Notes under the pieces: generated by a model
What the model saw: only the letters and a program-made list of their open reading frames with translations
The model's database searches: none
Told to the model about the DNA's origin: nothing
Shown: in pieces, positions 37,856 to 49,988 of the stretch
How the letters are laid out: each line of letters begins with the position of its first letter
Numbering within the stretch: the stretch's first letter is position 1
Position numbers and translations under genes: made by a program
Assembly (NCBI RefSeq): GCF_000002595.2
Contig: NC_057015.1
Coordinates: 5,939,195-6,003,194 of the forward strand
Source of the DNA: Chlamydomonas reinhardtii
Taxonomy: Eukaryota; Chlorophyta; Chlorophyceae; Chlamydomonadales; Chlamydomonadaceae
Reading direction: 5' to 3'
DNA: 64,000 nt

Positions 37856-39190
37856 CCCCGGCATGGGCCCCATCGGCGTCAAGGCGCACCTGGCGCCCTT
37901 CCTGCCTACGCACCCCGTGGTGCCCACCGGCGCGCTGCCGTCGCGGCCCGCCGACCCCAAGCCCTTCGGCACCATGGCGGCGGCGCCCTTCGGCTCCTCC
38001 CTCATCCTGCCCATCAGCTACGCCTACATCAGCATGATGGGCAGCGCCGGCCTCACCATGGTGCGTTTGTGTGCAGGGTGCGGCTGCTCCGTCTGGGGCT
38101 GCGTGGGTGGGTGTGCGGCGGGGCGGGTGCTTGCCGCGCCATCCTGATAACCCGCCTGGGACTGGGCTTGGTGGGCCAACGACAACATTGACGAACGCGC
38201 TCCCACCCTCGCGTGTTCCTGCCGCCCCCAATCACCCGCGTGTCACTCATCCCCTTCACCCCACAGGCCTCCAAGCTGGCCATCCTCAAGGCCAACTACA
38301 TGGCCAAGCGCCTGGCCGGCCACTACCCCGTGCTGTTCACCGGCCCCAACGGCACCTGCGCGCACGAGTTCATCCTGGACCTGCGCCCGCTCAAGTGAGT
38401 GCCGCAGGCCCGGCGCGTTGTGTTCGTGCCTGCGTGGCCCACCAGACCTCATCTGTGACGGACTGCGTGCGCGCAGCCTCTCCACCGCCGCCAGCCCTCA
38501 GGTTCAGCTGGGCTCTTCACCCCAGTGCTGACGTGTTGTATTGTATTGACGCCGCCGCAGGGAGACCGCGGGCATCGAGGCGGAGGACGTGGCCAAGCGC
38601 CTGATGGACTACGGCTTCCACGCGCCCACCATGTCTTGGCCCGTGCCCGGCACGCTCATGATTGAGCCCACCGAGTCCGAGTCCAAGGAGGAGCTGGACC
38701 GCTTCTGCGAGGCCATGATCTCCATCCGCGAGGTGGGCGTGAGATCGCTGGGAAGAAACGGCGGGTCAGCTGGTAGGGAGGGGCGGCAGGCGTGCGGACG
38801 CGGTGGTTCCTGTGGGCCCCTGGTGTGAGGCCTACAGCAACGGCTACGGTTCAGAACATGTGTGACCTGTCTCTTCCGGCGTCTCACGCGCTTCCTCCCC
38901 TTCCTCCGCCACCGCTGTGCCGTCCGCAGGAGATCCGCGAGATCGAGAGCGGCAAGGCCGACAAGGCCAACAACATCCTGAAGCACGCGCCGCACGCGCC
39001 GGGCGTGGTGCTGGCGGACAAGTGGGAGCGCCCCTACAGCCGCGAGCGCGCTGCCTTCCCCGCGCCGTGGGTGCGCCAGGCCAAGTTCTGGCCCACCGTC
39101 AGCCGTGTGGATAACGTGTACGGCGACCGCCACCTCATCACGCGGTGGGATAACGGCACCTCTGCCGAGGCCGTGGCCGCGCACGCGTAA
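31699..39190 (+). CDS. GCSP: Glycine decarboxylase P protein (glycine dehydrogenase, decarboxylating), mitochondrial
   Basis: Seventeen exons join in phase to 1039 residues, the usual length of plant P protein: 31699-31840, 31960-32053, 32288-32473, 32674-32826, 33177-33333, 33777-33938, 34284-34520, 34729-34815, 35071-35289, 35735-35967, 36315-36474, 36877-37129, 37366-37547, 37767-38060, 38267-38394, 38561-38732, 38930-39190. The start [20 protein letters not shown] is an Arg-rich mitochondrial presequence. Landmarks include [87 protein letters not shown], and the PLP-lysine site [19 protein letters not shown] protein decarboxylates glycine and passes the aminomethyl group to lipoylated H protein, the key step of photorespiratory glycine conversion. 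All exons are open, so the gene looks intact. Confidence 0.98.
37233..37340. repeat. Direct repeat in GCSP intron 12
   Basis: Two near-identical units of about 45 bases (37233-37277 and 37294-37340), each beginning CACGCAACCCAGTGCTCC and ending in ACACACTTGC. They lie just before the exon 13 acceptor. Confidence 0.9.
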
Positions 39191-39545
39191 GCGTGAGCGC
39201 GAGCGTGGGCTTAAGCGGCGGTTGCGGTGGGACCCTACGGCGGCTGTGGCGGTGGCGGTTGGGGCGGTCGTGGCGGTGGTGGTGATTTGCGAGGCGGAGC
39301 TGGAGGTGGGGGCTTGTCTGTGACACGAATAAGAGCCTGGAGGCGGGGAGAGGAGAGTGTTGAAAGGAGAGGTCTGGTGCGCTTTCCAGGAGGTTCGGAC
39401 GGTCCGGTGTGGTGCAATTTAAGCCCACCCGGTGGCAGCATTTACAGCGGTGGCAGGTGGCAAAGAGAGTCAGTTTGCCATGATGCATGGGCCACGGAGA
39501 ATTGAGAGCAGGTTGAGTAGGGCCGGTCGTGCCAGATCTGCGAGG

Positions 39546-39550
39546 TGTAA
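39546..39550 (+). terminator. TGTAA polyadenylation signal for GCSP
   Basis: TGTAA about 355 bases after the GCSP stop. The following stretch to 40862 has no recognised gene, only repeats. Confidence 0.55.
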
Positions 39551-40344
39551 TCGCGTAGGTAGGTCATATCATTTAGTTTTGGTATCGTGTACGGGCGTAG
39601 TGTGCCCGCAGTTTTGTCTTGTCGCGGAATGTGGGTGGATCCATCCTTGAGTGGTGACCAACAGACTCAGGTGTGCCCAAATGTTGTTAGTTGGGGACAG
39701 CATTCTACCGAAGGTGCATGCTGAGGCCCCAATGCTATTGATTCCGTGAGCTGTGCTGTGCAAGGTTGGTTTGGCGGAACGCGCGTAGTCAGGCGCAGCC
39801 CCAGGAGTGTTGCGCTCGTGCGCGTCCTGTGCTGCCGCGTGTGTAAAGGCGCCTGGACAGTGCCTGGAGCGAGCATACCCATAAGGCCATACGTTTTGGG
39901 AAGCACACGGGGAGGGTGGTTGTCCCCGTCAGCACCACAACACGTGCAGCGGTTGTGAGGCGGGGGGTCGTGAAGCAGGCGGTCTCACGTATCGACGCGG
40001 TGCTGGGTCCGGGAGGTGAGGGGAAGCACCAGGGTGAGAAGCGCGTGCTGCTAGGGGGCTCTCACTCGCCGCCGCCGCCCAGCCGGGGCTGGTGCAGGCG
40101 CGGTGCCCATAAACGTGTCGCTGTGATGCAGCATGCATCTTCAAGCAGCCGGCAACTGTCCAGCCATGCGCGCTGGATTGCAGCCCCAGTCGCAACTTCC
40201 CTGCCGTCGGCCCGCGCAACTAACCCCCCCCCCCACACACACACAGACACACACATACACACACCACGCGCAGCCACCCAGCTCGCGCCAAGCAGTACCA
40301 TGTTGTCCTGGGACATACTTTACGCGCCCTGTACGGCCTTGCTC

Positions 40345-40525
40345 ACGTCAAGCGTCGCAATATGTGATAACTTACACTACCCAATACATGACCGAGACCA
40401 CAAGCTGTGATAATACCAATACATTACCGAGACCACAATCTGTGATAAATACCAATATATACACGACCAAAGCCGCAATCTGTGATAATCTACACTACCC
40501 GTACATGACCGAGGCCACGAAGTGT
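40345..40525. repeat. Imperfect AT-richer tandem repeat
   Basis: About four degenerate units of roughly 40-47 bases, each containing a form of CATGACCGAGACCACAA followed by TGTGATAA and an ATACCAATA or ACACTACCC segment. The block is AT-rich compared with its surroundings. A CA-rich simple repeat lies just upstream (about 40231-40264). Confidence 0.8.
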
Positions 40526-42116
40526 CATACCCGCCTGCATTCCACTGCACAGCAGCATCTTTCTAAAAGAGCTTGCATCCGTGCTTGCCTGCTGCAGTGG
40601 GCTGCAGCACCTGTCACACATACCATGCGGTATTCATGCTATCTCACTGCTGCGCTAGCTCACAGCCCCTTCGGTGCCAGGGCCCGCTCCCTGCCCTGCA
40701 GCTGACCGCCCACCGACAGATGCAGCGGCTTGCAGCTGTCGTTCACCCGGTTCTGGCTGAACTGCAGCACCTGTGGGCCAGCCGGCGGAGCACACGTTGG
40801 GGCACGCGCACCACACCGCAAAGCTACGAGCGGTAGGCACGGCGGTAGGTCTAGCCAATGCACTAGATGACCTTGGGCGGCAACTTGCGTGCTCGAATGG
40901 CCTCGGGCGGCGTGCAGCAGACATGTTTGCTTACTCGTCGCACGCCCAATGCCCATGCCCCGCACGCTCCGAACGCCCGCACGCCCCGCCTGCTCACCCG
41001 CCGCCAGGTGTCACGTGACACCAGGTGCAGGGCGTCGTACAGCCCGTACAGGTGCACCACGTCACCGGAGGCGTAGTCGATCTGCGGGGGGAGCATGGGG
41101 GGGGGGGGGGTTGCGATTGTTTGCATGAGCTGCATGAGGAGGGCTGTGCAAACGTGGCCGGCGAGGCGGTTCATGCGGACCCGCAACCCCGGAAGCAGTT
41201 TGCACACAGCACGCCTCACCTGGTCAGACGTCAGCGGGCGCCGGTCCCTGTACTGGCGGCGTGTCGGGCGCAACAGGGGCAGATTGCATTGGTTACAAGA
41301 GGGACCTGCTGACGCAGTTCACGAGCCAGTGACGTGGAGAACGAACACCCTGTTCTGGACCCCAGGGGCAGCATGCAGCAGGCTTGTGAGCTTATCACGC
41401 ACGCACCGGTCTGCAAATGCAACGGCCATGCTTGCAGCATATCCCGCTCCCCGCGTGCACCTGTTCATCTGCCTTGAAAGCGGCGCCCACAGCCTCCTTG
41501 CGGTCCCGCGCCGCCGCCCACTGCGCCGCCTGGGCGCCGGTGAGGTAGGTGTCTAGCGACTGACGCAGGCCGGTCAGGTACTTGGTCCACTGCCGCTGGG
41601 GCCCGTGCCTCCGGAAAGCCACCTGGATATCGCCGTCCCAGCAGTGGGCGGTTAGGACAGCCCAACTCGAGTACTCCACTGATCAATGCTGACCCCAGTC
41701 CCTAGGACCTCAACCCGGCCACACCCATTCTCATAACGCTCCCCTCGCCGCCCCCGCCCCCAGCAGCCCAGCCCCGTCCCTGACCCCACCCCGCCAGTTC
41801 ATTCCAATTCTGAAGATGAATAGGACTGGTGCGTCACTTTGCTTTGCGTGCTACAATGTTTGTTGGTAGAGCCGGGGTGGCAATGTGAATGCGGCGCGGC
41901 GCCCACGGCCTGCCGTCTACCGACGACAACATCACTCACACGAATGAGACTGAAGGTTACGCGCTTTGCACTGCGTTACTGGGATGGGCGACGAATCCGA
42001 CGATTCCTTGCCTATGGGACCTCTTTCTTGAGCTTGCGCATATACACCCGCCCCCACCCCACCCCACCCCCCACCCACCCCACACCTCTGCCAGCTGCAG
42101 GTCCACCACTCCGCCC

Positions 42117-42122
42117 AGCCTC
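42117..42122. repeat. Target-site duplication, left copy
   Basis: AGCCTC, immediately left of the element. An identical copy lies at 56904-56909. In the host exon it encodes part of V-R-L (GAGGCT on the minus strand). Confidence 0.85.
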
Positions 42123-42555
42123 AAAAAATAGATAAACCTTCATCCTGGGACAGCTCCGACTAACCCCCAACTAACTCGTGTACGGCACTCCAACCCCCCT
42201 CAGCCGTACAGGAGGTAGCGCGGCAGTCGGCAGCTGCACGAGTGTGAGCAGGTAGTTGTACGGCGGCCCGGCTCGGAAGCTACCTGACTGTAGTGACGCA
42301 CACTGGTCGTTGGCGGTTGTCGGCAGGCACGCGAGTGGGAGCTGGCAGTTGGGCGAACACGTGTGTGGGAAGCTGCGTCTGACCACGGTGGAACACGGCG
42401 GAGGCTGGCGGTTGGCGCGGCGTGTGAGTGGGAGTGCATAGTCGTGCGCGCGCCGTCTAGGAAGCTGTGTGTGTGAGCTGCGTGTAAGCTCAGAGAGACG
42501 CATGGGGCTGACCCGGTTTCCATGAGCTGCCTCTGGGCGCACACGGTTTCAAACA
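42123..42555 (-). repeat. Left terminal inverted repeat
   Basis: Matches the reverse complement of 56484-56903 along its whole length with scattered substitutions and small indels. The outermost 23 bases are identical. Conservation is highest in the outer half, including a shared block around GTACGGCTGAGGGGGGTTGG on the opposite strand. Confidence 0.92.
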
Positions 42556-43086
42556 GGGGTTAATGACGAGTGTGGTGGGAACGAATGCGTACGTAGACCA
42601 GAGCGGACGGCGGAGTGGGCTTGCAGGCGGCACGAGAGTAGGCAGTCAGTAGCGCAAGTTGCGAATTCACATGTCACCTCGTAACCGACGATAAACGCTG
42701 TGGACGGTCGCGCCCATGGCTGGCTGACAGAAAGCGGCTGCTGTATTGGGATGGCTGGGCTGGGCGACGGCGGCCGGGCGTTGCTTGGGACTACCAGAAA
42801 GGATGCGCCCGAAACCAACCTGGAGAACACCAGCGCCACCGGTGCCCAGCACGACATGTATGGGAGGGAGGGAGGGACAGGAGGCGTGATGCACTGCCGC
42901 GGAAAAGCTATGGCGCTAGGCGCGAGGCAAGCAACGTGACCCCCAAAACAACCGCGAGGACATGGTGCGCGAGTCGGGCTGCGGGCTGTGGCTGTGCGCT
43001 GCGTTGGGTGGATAAGGGGTTCCCGTGAACCCGTTCCCGGGAACCCCTGGTTTCAAACGGTTGACGGTTGGGCACCAGCAGGGTGG

Positions 43087-43216
43087 GACTCGCTGGAGTG
43101 CATGAGAGTCGCTGGTGTGCACGCGCGGGCGGGGCGGGGGAAATTCGGCGGAAATTCGAGGGAAATTCAGCCAAAACTCGAATGGAACTCGACAGAAACT
43201 CGACAGAAACTGCAGT
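43087..43216. repeat. Left subterminal inverted repeat
   Basis: Reverse complement of about 56066-56231. It contains GCATGAGAGTCGCTGGTG, a G-rich stretch, then a series of degenerate AAATTCG-GGGAAATTC units. Order and orientation match the right end, but the spacer to the terminal repeat differs in length (about 530 against 250 bases). Confidence 0.85.
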
Positions 43217-43769
43217 AGTTCATTGTGACATGAATATGAGCGATACCATCAATCAATCGATCGCTGAAATAACTAACAATATCTAGTTTCGCACTGAGAG
43301 TAAAGTTCGGGCCCGACCGGAGACTCGGCTGCTCGGCGGTACCCTGCTTCCGGCGCGCGCGGCGCGCGTCAAGAAGTGCGGGTAAGTCTGACGGTCAATC
43401 GGGTCAGGATCCGCAGGCTCGACACTCAAGCATATACTGGCTGGTTGCGTATCTGTATATATAACTAGGCTCCTCAGGGGCATAGGAGGCAAAAGACATA
43501 ACACCAGGTCGGTATGGGCCGGCGTGTAGTAATCAACTCTGCCCTCGCTCACGCTTCAATGCAGGGCGTGTGTGGCCTTCCGCCCGCCTTCCAAAACGCA
43601 ACAGCCCCCGCCTCTCCTCGCCAGCCGCTCACAGCCGAAACTCTGCTTCTTTCTTTATCAGCCACAAACATCAGCCACGCACAAAGCCTCGGAAACAACG
43701 CCTCGGAAACTTCCTCCCAACTAGTGCGCGGCCACAGCTCCCCTACCGAACGTCGCAGCACCTATCCGA

Positions 43770-43990
43770 CCGGGCGACAGTGTGACAAACAGGGGCAAGA
43801 ACAAGGCGAAGCAAAGCAGAAGAGGGGCCCGAATGTGTACGACGGCGAGCATCAGCTACGCTTCCTCACCTCCGGTTGTGTTGTTGGCGTGTTGCACCGC
43901 ATTCGGCCCGCCCGCCGTCGTACACATTCGGGCCCCTCTTCTGCTTTGCTTCGCCTTGTTCTTGCCCCTGTTTGTCACACTGTCGCCCGG
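43770..43990. repeat. Perfect 78-bp inverted repeat with 65-bp loop
   Basis: The arms 43770-43847 and 43913-43990 are exact reverse complements over all 78 bases (left arm starts CCGGGCGACAGTGTGACAAA). The loop 43848-43912 is unrelated. Transcribed, this would be a long perfect hairpin. Confidence 0.97.
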
Positions 43991-44358
43991 CCATTGTTTT
44001 GCTGCACGCCGTTGCATTACGCTAGTGCTCGTCTACACAACTCATCCGTGGACGCCGGTCGCCTGCCTGCAGGTGCGCATCGGCTATGCTATCCGCGCGG
44101 TGTGGCGTCGCATTGAGTCTGTGTGGTGCTATCGCCTTGGCCGGGCGCCCGGAGCGTGAGGAATGCGCGTCAGCAAAACATCGACACAACCTGCCAGCTA
44201 CCGTCGGTACAGTAACAGCGCGCGAACGACGCACCAATGCCTTGTCCCTTCTTGCTACGCATTTATGTGGGCACGGGTGGGAGCCACACACATCGGGACT
44301 ACGCTTTCCTGCCCCTTGCCATGTTCCATCACGAGCTTCAATGCAGGGGCAAGTGCAG

Positions 44359-44451
44359 GGGCGGGACGTCAACTCTGCAACCAACATCCGGCACGCGCTG
44401 GTGGAGATGCTGCTTGGAAACGTGCGGCCCGCATCACTACAGCCTGGCGGC

Positions 44452-44484
<33 letters not shown>

Positions 44485-44613
44485 CCAGCAGCGGCCCAGC
44501 AGCGACACAGCGACAGCGGCACGTGTGCGCATGTTGGTAGCGGAGGGGACGGGAACGGCCACGTGGAGGAGAGCGCAGCGTCGCCCAAAACTTGGCGCAA
44601 GCGCGCAGGCTGA
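44359..44613 (+). CDS. C-terminal exon resembling TnpB/Fanzor RuvC-III end
   Basis: Begins after an acceptor AAGTGCAG| with GRDVNSATNIRHALVEML and continues GNVRPASLQPGGGG, a poly-Gly run (GGC repeat) and a polar tail. The R-D-x-N-(A/S)-A-x-N-I signature is the last RuvC motif of IS605-type TnpB and its eukaryotic relatives, the Fanzor nucleases, where the Asp is catalytic. The zinc ribbon and earlier RuvC motifs that should precede it were not found upstream in readable form, so only a remnant or one exon is claimed. It lies inside the large element, where such nucleases are often found as cargo. Confidence 0.45.
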
Positions 44614-44640
44614 GGGGCTGGCCGCCGGTGTCTAGCTAGG

Positions 44641-47208
44641 TAGCAGGCCACAATGGTGTGAGCAGGGTATGCTTGGCAGGGGGCAGCAGCAGCATGACAA
44701 GTAGTGCGGCTTTTGTCAATTGTGTGGTGTCCTGGCTGGCTCTGCAGTGGCGGTGTGGCTGCTGAGCACCTGGTTTGGCTATGTGCCTGTACAGACCGAC
44801 CCCGGCTATGTCCGGGTGATGAGGACGTTCGGCCTCAGAGAGTGGAGGGGCTCAGCCCCTTTTCCCGTGGCAGGGGGACACTTGTCCTTGTTTGGTAGCA
44901 CACGCGCCCACGCCGTAAAGACGCAGGCCCTGTCACACATATGACGTCTCAAGGAGAGCTTATTTCCGCCTGGACTGCTGGGACAGCACGCATCCATCCT
45001 CATTACAGCCTGAGCGCCCTGTCACCAACTGTCATGACAACGCCCCTATGGATTGGCCCGGCAGCGGCGGCAGCCCAGGCAAATGAACTAGCACTCCGGC
45101 AAGTGGAGTAATCCTCCTCAATGAGCAACAGACACCATTACGGTATCGTATCTCGGGCAGTACTTGATTGGCCAACAAGCACATCTCGACACACAGCAAA
45201 ACGCAGCAGCAGAACAACACGCTATCCGCCAAGACACATCAAATCGCGCTGGCACCAATCAAATGCACCAAAAACTCACAAAAAGACGGCGAAGCTGGCG
45301 AAACTGCGCTCAAGTTCACAGGCCAGCGCAAGCGTGCCCACATGTGCGCTGGTGCACGCGCTATCGGAACAAGCACGTGTACCGTGCTGTCGCCGACAGA
45401 TATCAGGAAACAACATCAAAACACATAACCTTCTAGCCCCATCTCATGTTCGAGTGGTACAGACACACATGCACGTGTTTCGCTCACGACAGCTACAACA
45501 GCAAAGCGTAGTGGAGACGGCCCACCTTCGACATCCGCCACGCCAAGAGCTTAAACAAGATGTCTGCCCGAGAGGGCAGGAAAAGGGCTCGTGATGGAAC
45601 CCTCCCCTCCTGGTGCCCAATGGACACCAGACACCTGACGCGGCACCTATTAAGCACACGCATCTATGTTGGGGGCCTATGATGGCCTATGGCATCCCCG
45701 CAATGCCGGACGTTGCCGGTTGGGTTGGGTGCACAGTCCGTGCTGACCCACAGCTAACAAACTAGTCACGTCACTGCACGAACAGCAGGCAACCAACCCC
45801 CGGGCCACCACACGCACGGCTTCAACATAGGCCGGCGCCGCAGACCGCGTCACGGCGCGGCGCTTGCACCTTCCGCGCCGCCGCCGCCCAGTCCTCCGGC
45901 AGGAGCACCATGGCCGCGGCAATGCGCTGCGCAGTAGCGCGGGCTGACGGCGGCCGTATAAGCGGAACGGGCAGATGCCGTCTGGGGCCTGACCCAAGCA
46001 CCTGGCGCCAGACATCGACCAAGTAACGTTTCTCGCACTCGTCATATACGAGTACGGGTACCTGACGCACCGCGCTCAAACATTTCGCGGACTTCCTGAA
46101 GCGCGCCATCCATGGGACCAACTCCCTTATACACATCATGTTGGGGCCGGAAACGCCATAGCAAACGACAGGGCTCCACTGCGCTGCGCCGGCTTACCCC
46201 GCAGGGGCATATGGTACACCCACGGCACAGATCCTTTCGCGAGCTTGCCGTGATAGTTTGCCCTGCTGCGGCTTACCCCGGCAGCCAGCCAATCACAGGC
46301 ATGCACAGCAGAACATCAGGTTGCTTAGTACCGACCAGTTGTGACAAAGCATACAGCCATGAAGTCATAGAGCTCTGCTGCTGCGGATCAGCAGTCAGAC
46401 GGTCCACGGCAAGGCACAGCCACGCCACAAGCTACCTTGGTGGTTGTTATGCGTTTCCTTAGGTGCCATCCTCCAACATCGTCGCCAACCGGCGCCCATC
46501 CGCAACACATACGCCGCTAGCTCCCCGCCCTCCGTACGCTAGATAGAGTTCTCGGTCTTGCGCCCTCGATGATGTTGACACTTGCCTCCATACCATCCAC
46601 GGAATGCCCGTCATCGGTAACCCTCATTTACACTAGAATGGCAGTGAGCGCGCATCCTGCACAGTTGCTTCGAGCGCACCTGAACCCTTCTTACTCAGCG
46701 CATGTAGGTAGGAGCGGGCTCTGCCAAATGCCGAGCCCGTCATTGTCAGAGGACCCGTTACGTGTGACAGTCATTCATGCCTTGAGCTTGCATCCATTCT
46801 AGTAAGCAGGGTAGCCCCTCACATGAATGTATCAGGACATACAGAGACACCGCCGGTTCGTACACATGCATTATTCTGAGCACACGGTCCATGCAAGAAT
46901 CTCAAGCGTTTTCGTTATTGTTAGCCACCTGTTGCTGCGCTACATGATGCCCCTTGTCTTGGCACATCCAGGTCCGCAATCAGTCATTCATTTTCTTACC
47001 GCACCGCACAATAGTGCGGCCGCATGTCCACCCCAGTTGCAACCGTGGCCCAGCGCGCATCCCATTCGTAACCTCCGAACTGCACGTCCTGCCCAGAACC
47101 CGCCCAGCAGGCCCACCACCCTGCCGTTCCTCCCGCCTGCTCCCTCGGCCACGGCTGAAGCCAGCCACCCTCACCTCCTCGCACTCATCACTCATCCCTC
47201 GCTCTTCC
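44641..47208. other. Element interior without recognised gene
   Basis: Short open frames only. A minus-strand stretch near 45840-46139 has some protein-like sequence (AAAMVLLPEDWAAAARKVQA) but no recognisable family. TTACA at 46628-46632 (TGTAA on the minus strand) could be the poly(A) signal of the nuclease-kinase gene, about 580 bases after its stop. Confidence 0.35.
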
Positions 47209-49956
47209 TCAGCCACTGCCGCACTGGAGTCGCTGCTCCAGCTGCCGCACCTCCGCCTGCTGCTCCGCCTCCGTCCCGTCCAGGCGCGACAGCCCCAAGT
47301 CAATGACCACGCAGCGCGGCCCCACCGCCGCCTCCGCAGCCGGCAGCAGGAACATGAAGTTGCTGAGCCGGATGTCGCCGTGCAGGAAGCGCCCGCCACT
47401 GCCGCCGCCAGCAGCGCGAATGTCCGCCGCGTGCAGTACCTTAAGCGCGTGCACCGCCGCCGCCGCCGCCGTCGGCTGGATGTAGCCCCACTGCTCCGCC
47501 GCCTGACGCAGCGTCAAGCCCCGCACCCGGCTGGTGGCGATGAAGCGCACGTCGCCGTCCGGCGGCGGCTCCCACTCCTCCTCCTCCTCCCCCCCAGACA
47601 GTGGTGGCGGCGGCGCCAGGTCACCCAGGCGGCCAGCGGCCAGCAGCCGCGGCAGCACGTCGCCCTGCAGCGCGGCCAGCGCCCGGTAGGCACTGCACTC
47701 CGCCTCGAAGGCCGCGACGCCGTGCTCGTCCGAGTCCAGGATCTTAAGCACCGCCTCCTCGCCGTTGACGCGGCCGGTGCAGGCAAGGCCCGCGTAGCCC
47801 ACGTGCAGGACCTCGGGGTCGGCCTCAATGAGGAGCGGCGGCAGCGGCGGCGGCTGGCGGAGGCAACATGCGCGCCGCCGCCAGTGATGCGCGCTGCTGC
47901 CGGTGACGGGCGCAAGGCTCGCTCCGTCTCCGCCTCTTGCTTCGGATGGAGAGGCGGGCGCCAGCGCAAGGCGCGCTGCGCCCTGTTCGTCCCAATGCTG
48001 CAGCATCGAGGGCTGCGCCTCCGCCTCCCCGCCGGCTGCTGCTCGCCTTGCCGCTCCCGCCGGCGGGCTCGTCGCCGCCCGGCTGCCATGTGCCGCCAGC
48101 CCCGCACCGCCCACGGCCTGCCCTTCCGTGTGCCCCGCACCGCCGGCAGCAGCGCCCCCGGGCTGCCCGCCGCGACCAACTGCACCACCGCCGTCACCGC
48201 CACCACTGCTGCGGCTGGGCCCTGCGTCCGGCTGCCCGGGCGGCGCTGACCGCAACCGCCGCCGCGCAAGCCCTGCTGCAGGTGGGTCGGGCACCTCCGG
48301 CAGGCTGAGCAGCATGGTGTACAGGGTGGCGGCGGCGGCTGTGACTGCCGGCTGTTGGTCCGTGTGCTCCGTTGGCGCCAGAAAGGGCCCTGCCAGGTGC
48401 AGCACCCCGTCGCGCGCGCGGCCGCGCTTGCGGCTGCTGCTGCCGGTACCTGCCACGCTGCCACTGCCGCCGACACCACCCATGCCATCAGGACCGCTGC
48501 CGCTACAGCCACCGCCGCCTGCGCCAGCAGCCAGCGCACGTGCAGCAGCGGGGGATGCACTTCGGGTTGTCACGCCGGTACTGCGGGCACGGACTACTGC
48601 GGCGGCTGCAGGACCCACCGATGGCGCCTGCTGCTGCTGCTGCTGCCGGGGTTGGGGTTCAGTCTGGTTCTCCAGCAGGACCTGCGGCGGCGGTGGCGAG
48701 CACGTGCGGCGCACCGCCCACATGGCGTAGTGGCAGCTGACAATAGCGTACCTCACTCCCAGGTGGTCCATGTACTCATTGACCTGCATGTTAAGGCATG
48801 AACGAGCGTACGAGCGAGTACTGCGTCATTGAATCGTCAACACGTACGACGGCACCGGGGAGGCACCAGGTGAGCAACGAGGAGGCACGTCACATGTATG
48901 CGCGCTGAGAGCCAGATCGACGCAGAAGGCACGGGAAGAGACTGCAAAGGCACTGAGGGGCTACAGTGTGCGCGCTTCCGTCCACGCGAACAAGCCCATC
49001 CCAGCAACTGTAGCGCGCATGCCGTCACAAACGCATTGAGGCGGTCTGCTGCTTATGCAGCTGCATGGCTCGGGCGAGTGCTACGGCTCGGGCTGGGGCT
49101 CGCTGGGGCTCGGGCGAGGGCTGTGGGGCCCACCTGTGCCAATATGGCGCGAACACGTGTGTCGCCGCTCAGCCACAGGTCCACCAGCGAGCGCGGCGTT
49201 CTGCCCTCCAGCATCAGTGCTGGCGCCTTCATCTCCACAAAGCTGCGGCACTGCTGCCAGGTCGCGTCGTCATCCGAGATGACTACAATGAGCGGCATGT
49301 CTGGGCGCAGCGAGCCGCCCCCTCCCTGCACAAGCCACTCAAGACCCTCCTGGCTGCTGGCCACCTCGCGGATCTTCTCAAGGCTCATCTCAGCACCCCA
49401 ATAAACACTGCTCACGCGGCCAGTCCTGGCAGCTGGCACGGCCGCAGCATCACTACCAGCCGCCGGCTCCACCCCAGGCGTTATACCGGCGGGCGCCGGC
49501 TTCGCCGCTGCCCCACTGCCCACTGCTGCCGCCGCTGCAGTGCGGTCGGCACTGGCGCCGCCACGCAACCGCTCCAACAGGCCGTTGACCAGGATGGTTA
49601 GCACCTTGAGCAGCGGGCGCGTGCCGAAGCAGGCGACAGCTTCATTGATGAGCACTTCAGGCGGCCCTTGCTGCTGAAGCAGCACCCTGTCGATTGGCGG
49701 TTCCGACACATACGAGCGCCACACGCAACGCAGTGTCATACTGGGGATAACCCATGGTTGCCCAAGGAATTGGCTAATCTACCGGTAACGCAACGACCCT
49801 GGCCTGACGACAACGATCACCTCACCCACCCATATCACGGCACTCACCGAATAGGCTCGCCGTCAGCGCTGCAGAAGATGTCATCCGCATGCATGATGAG
49901 CGTGAGCACCTCAGCGTCGAAGCTACTGCCGCCACCCCCACTGTTGCTGCTGCTGC

Positions 49957-49988
<32 letters not shown>

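Noticed and set aside
40231-41112. CRISPR array or structured RNA from the tandem repeats and C/G runs near 40.2-41.1 kb
   Set aside because: Units are degenerate and adjacent without unique spacers, and the window is eukaryotic nuclear DNA.
43283-44116. Plus-strand frames overlapping the perfect hairpin as a protein gene
   Set aside because: The sequence reads the two complementary arms and has no protein-like conservation.
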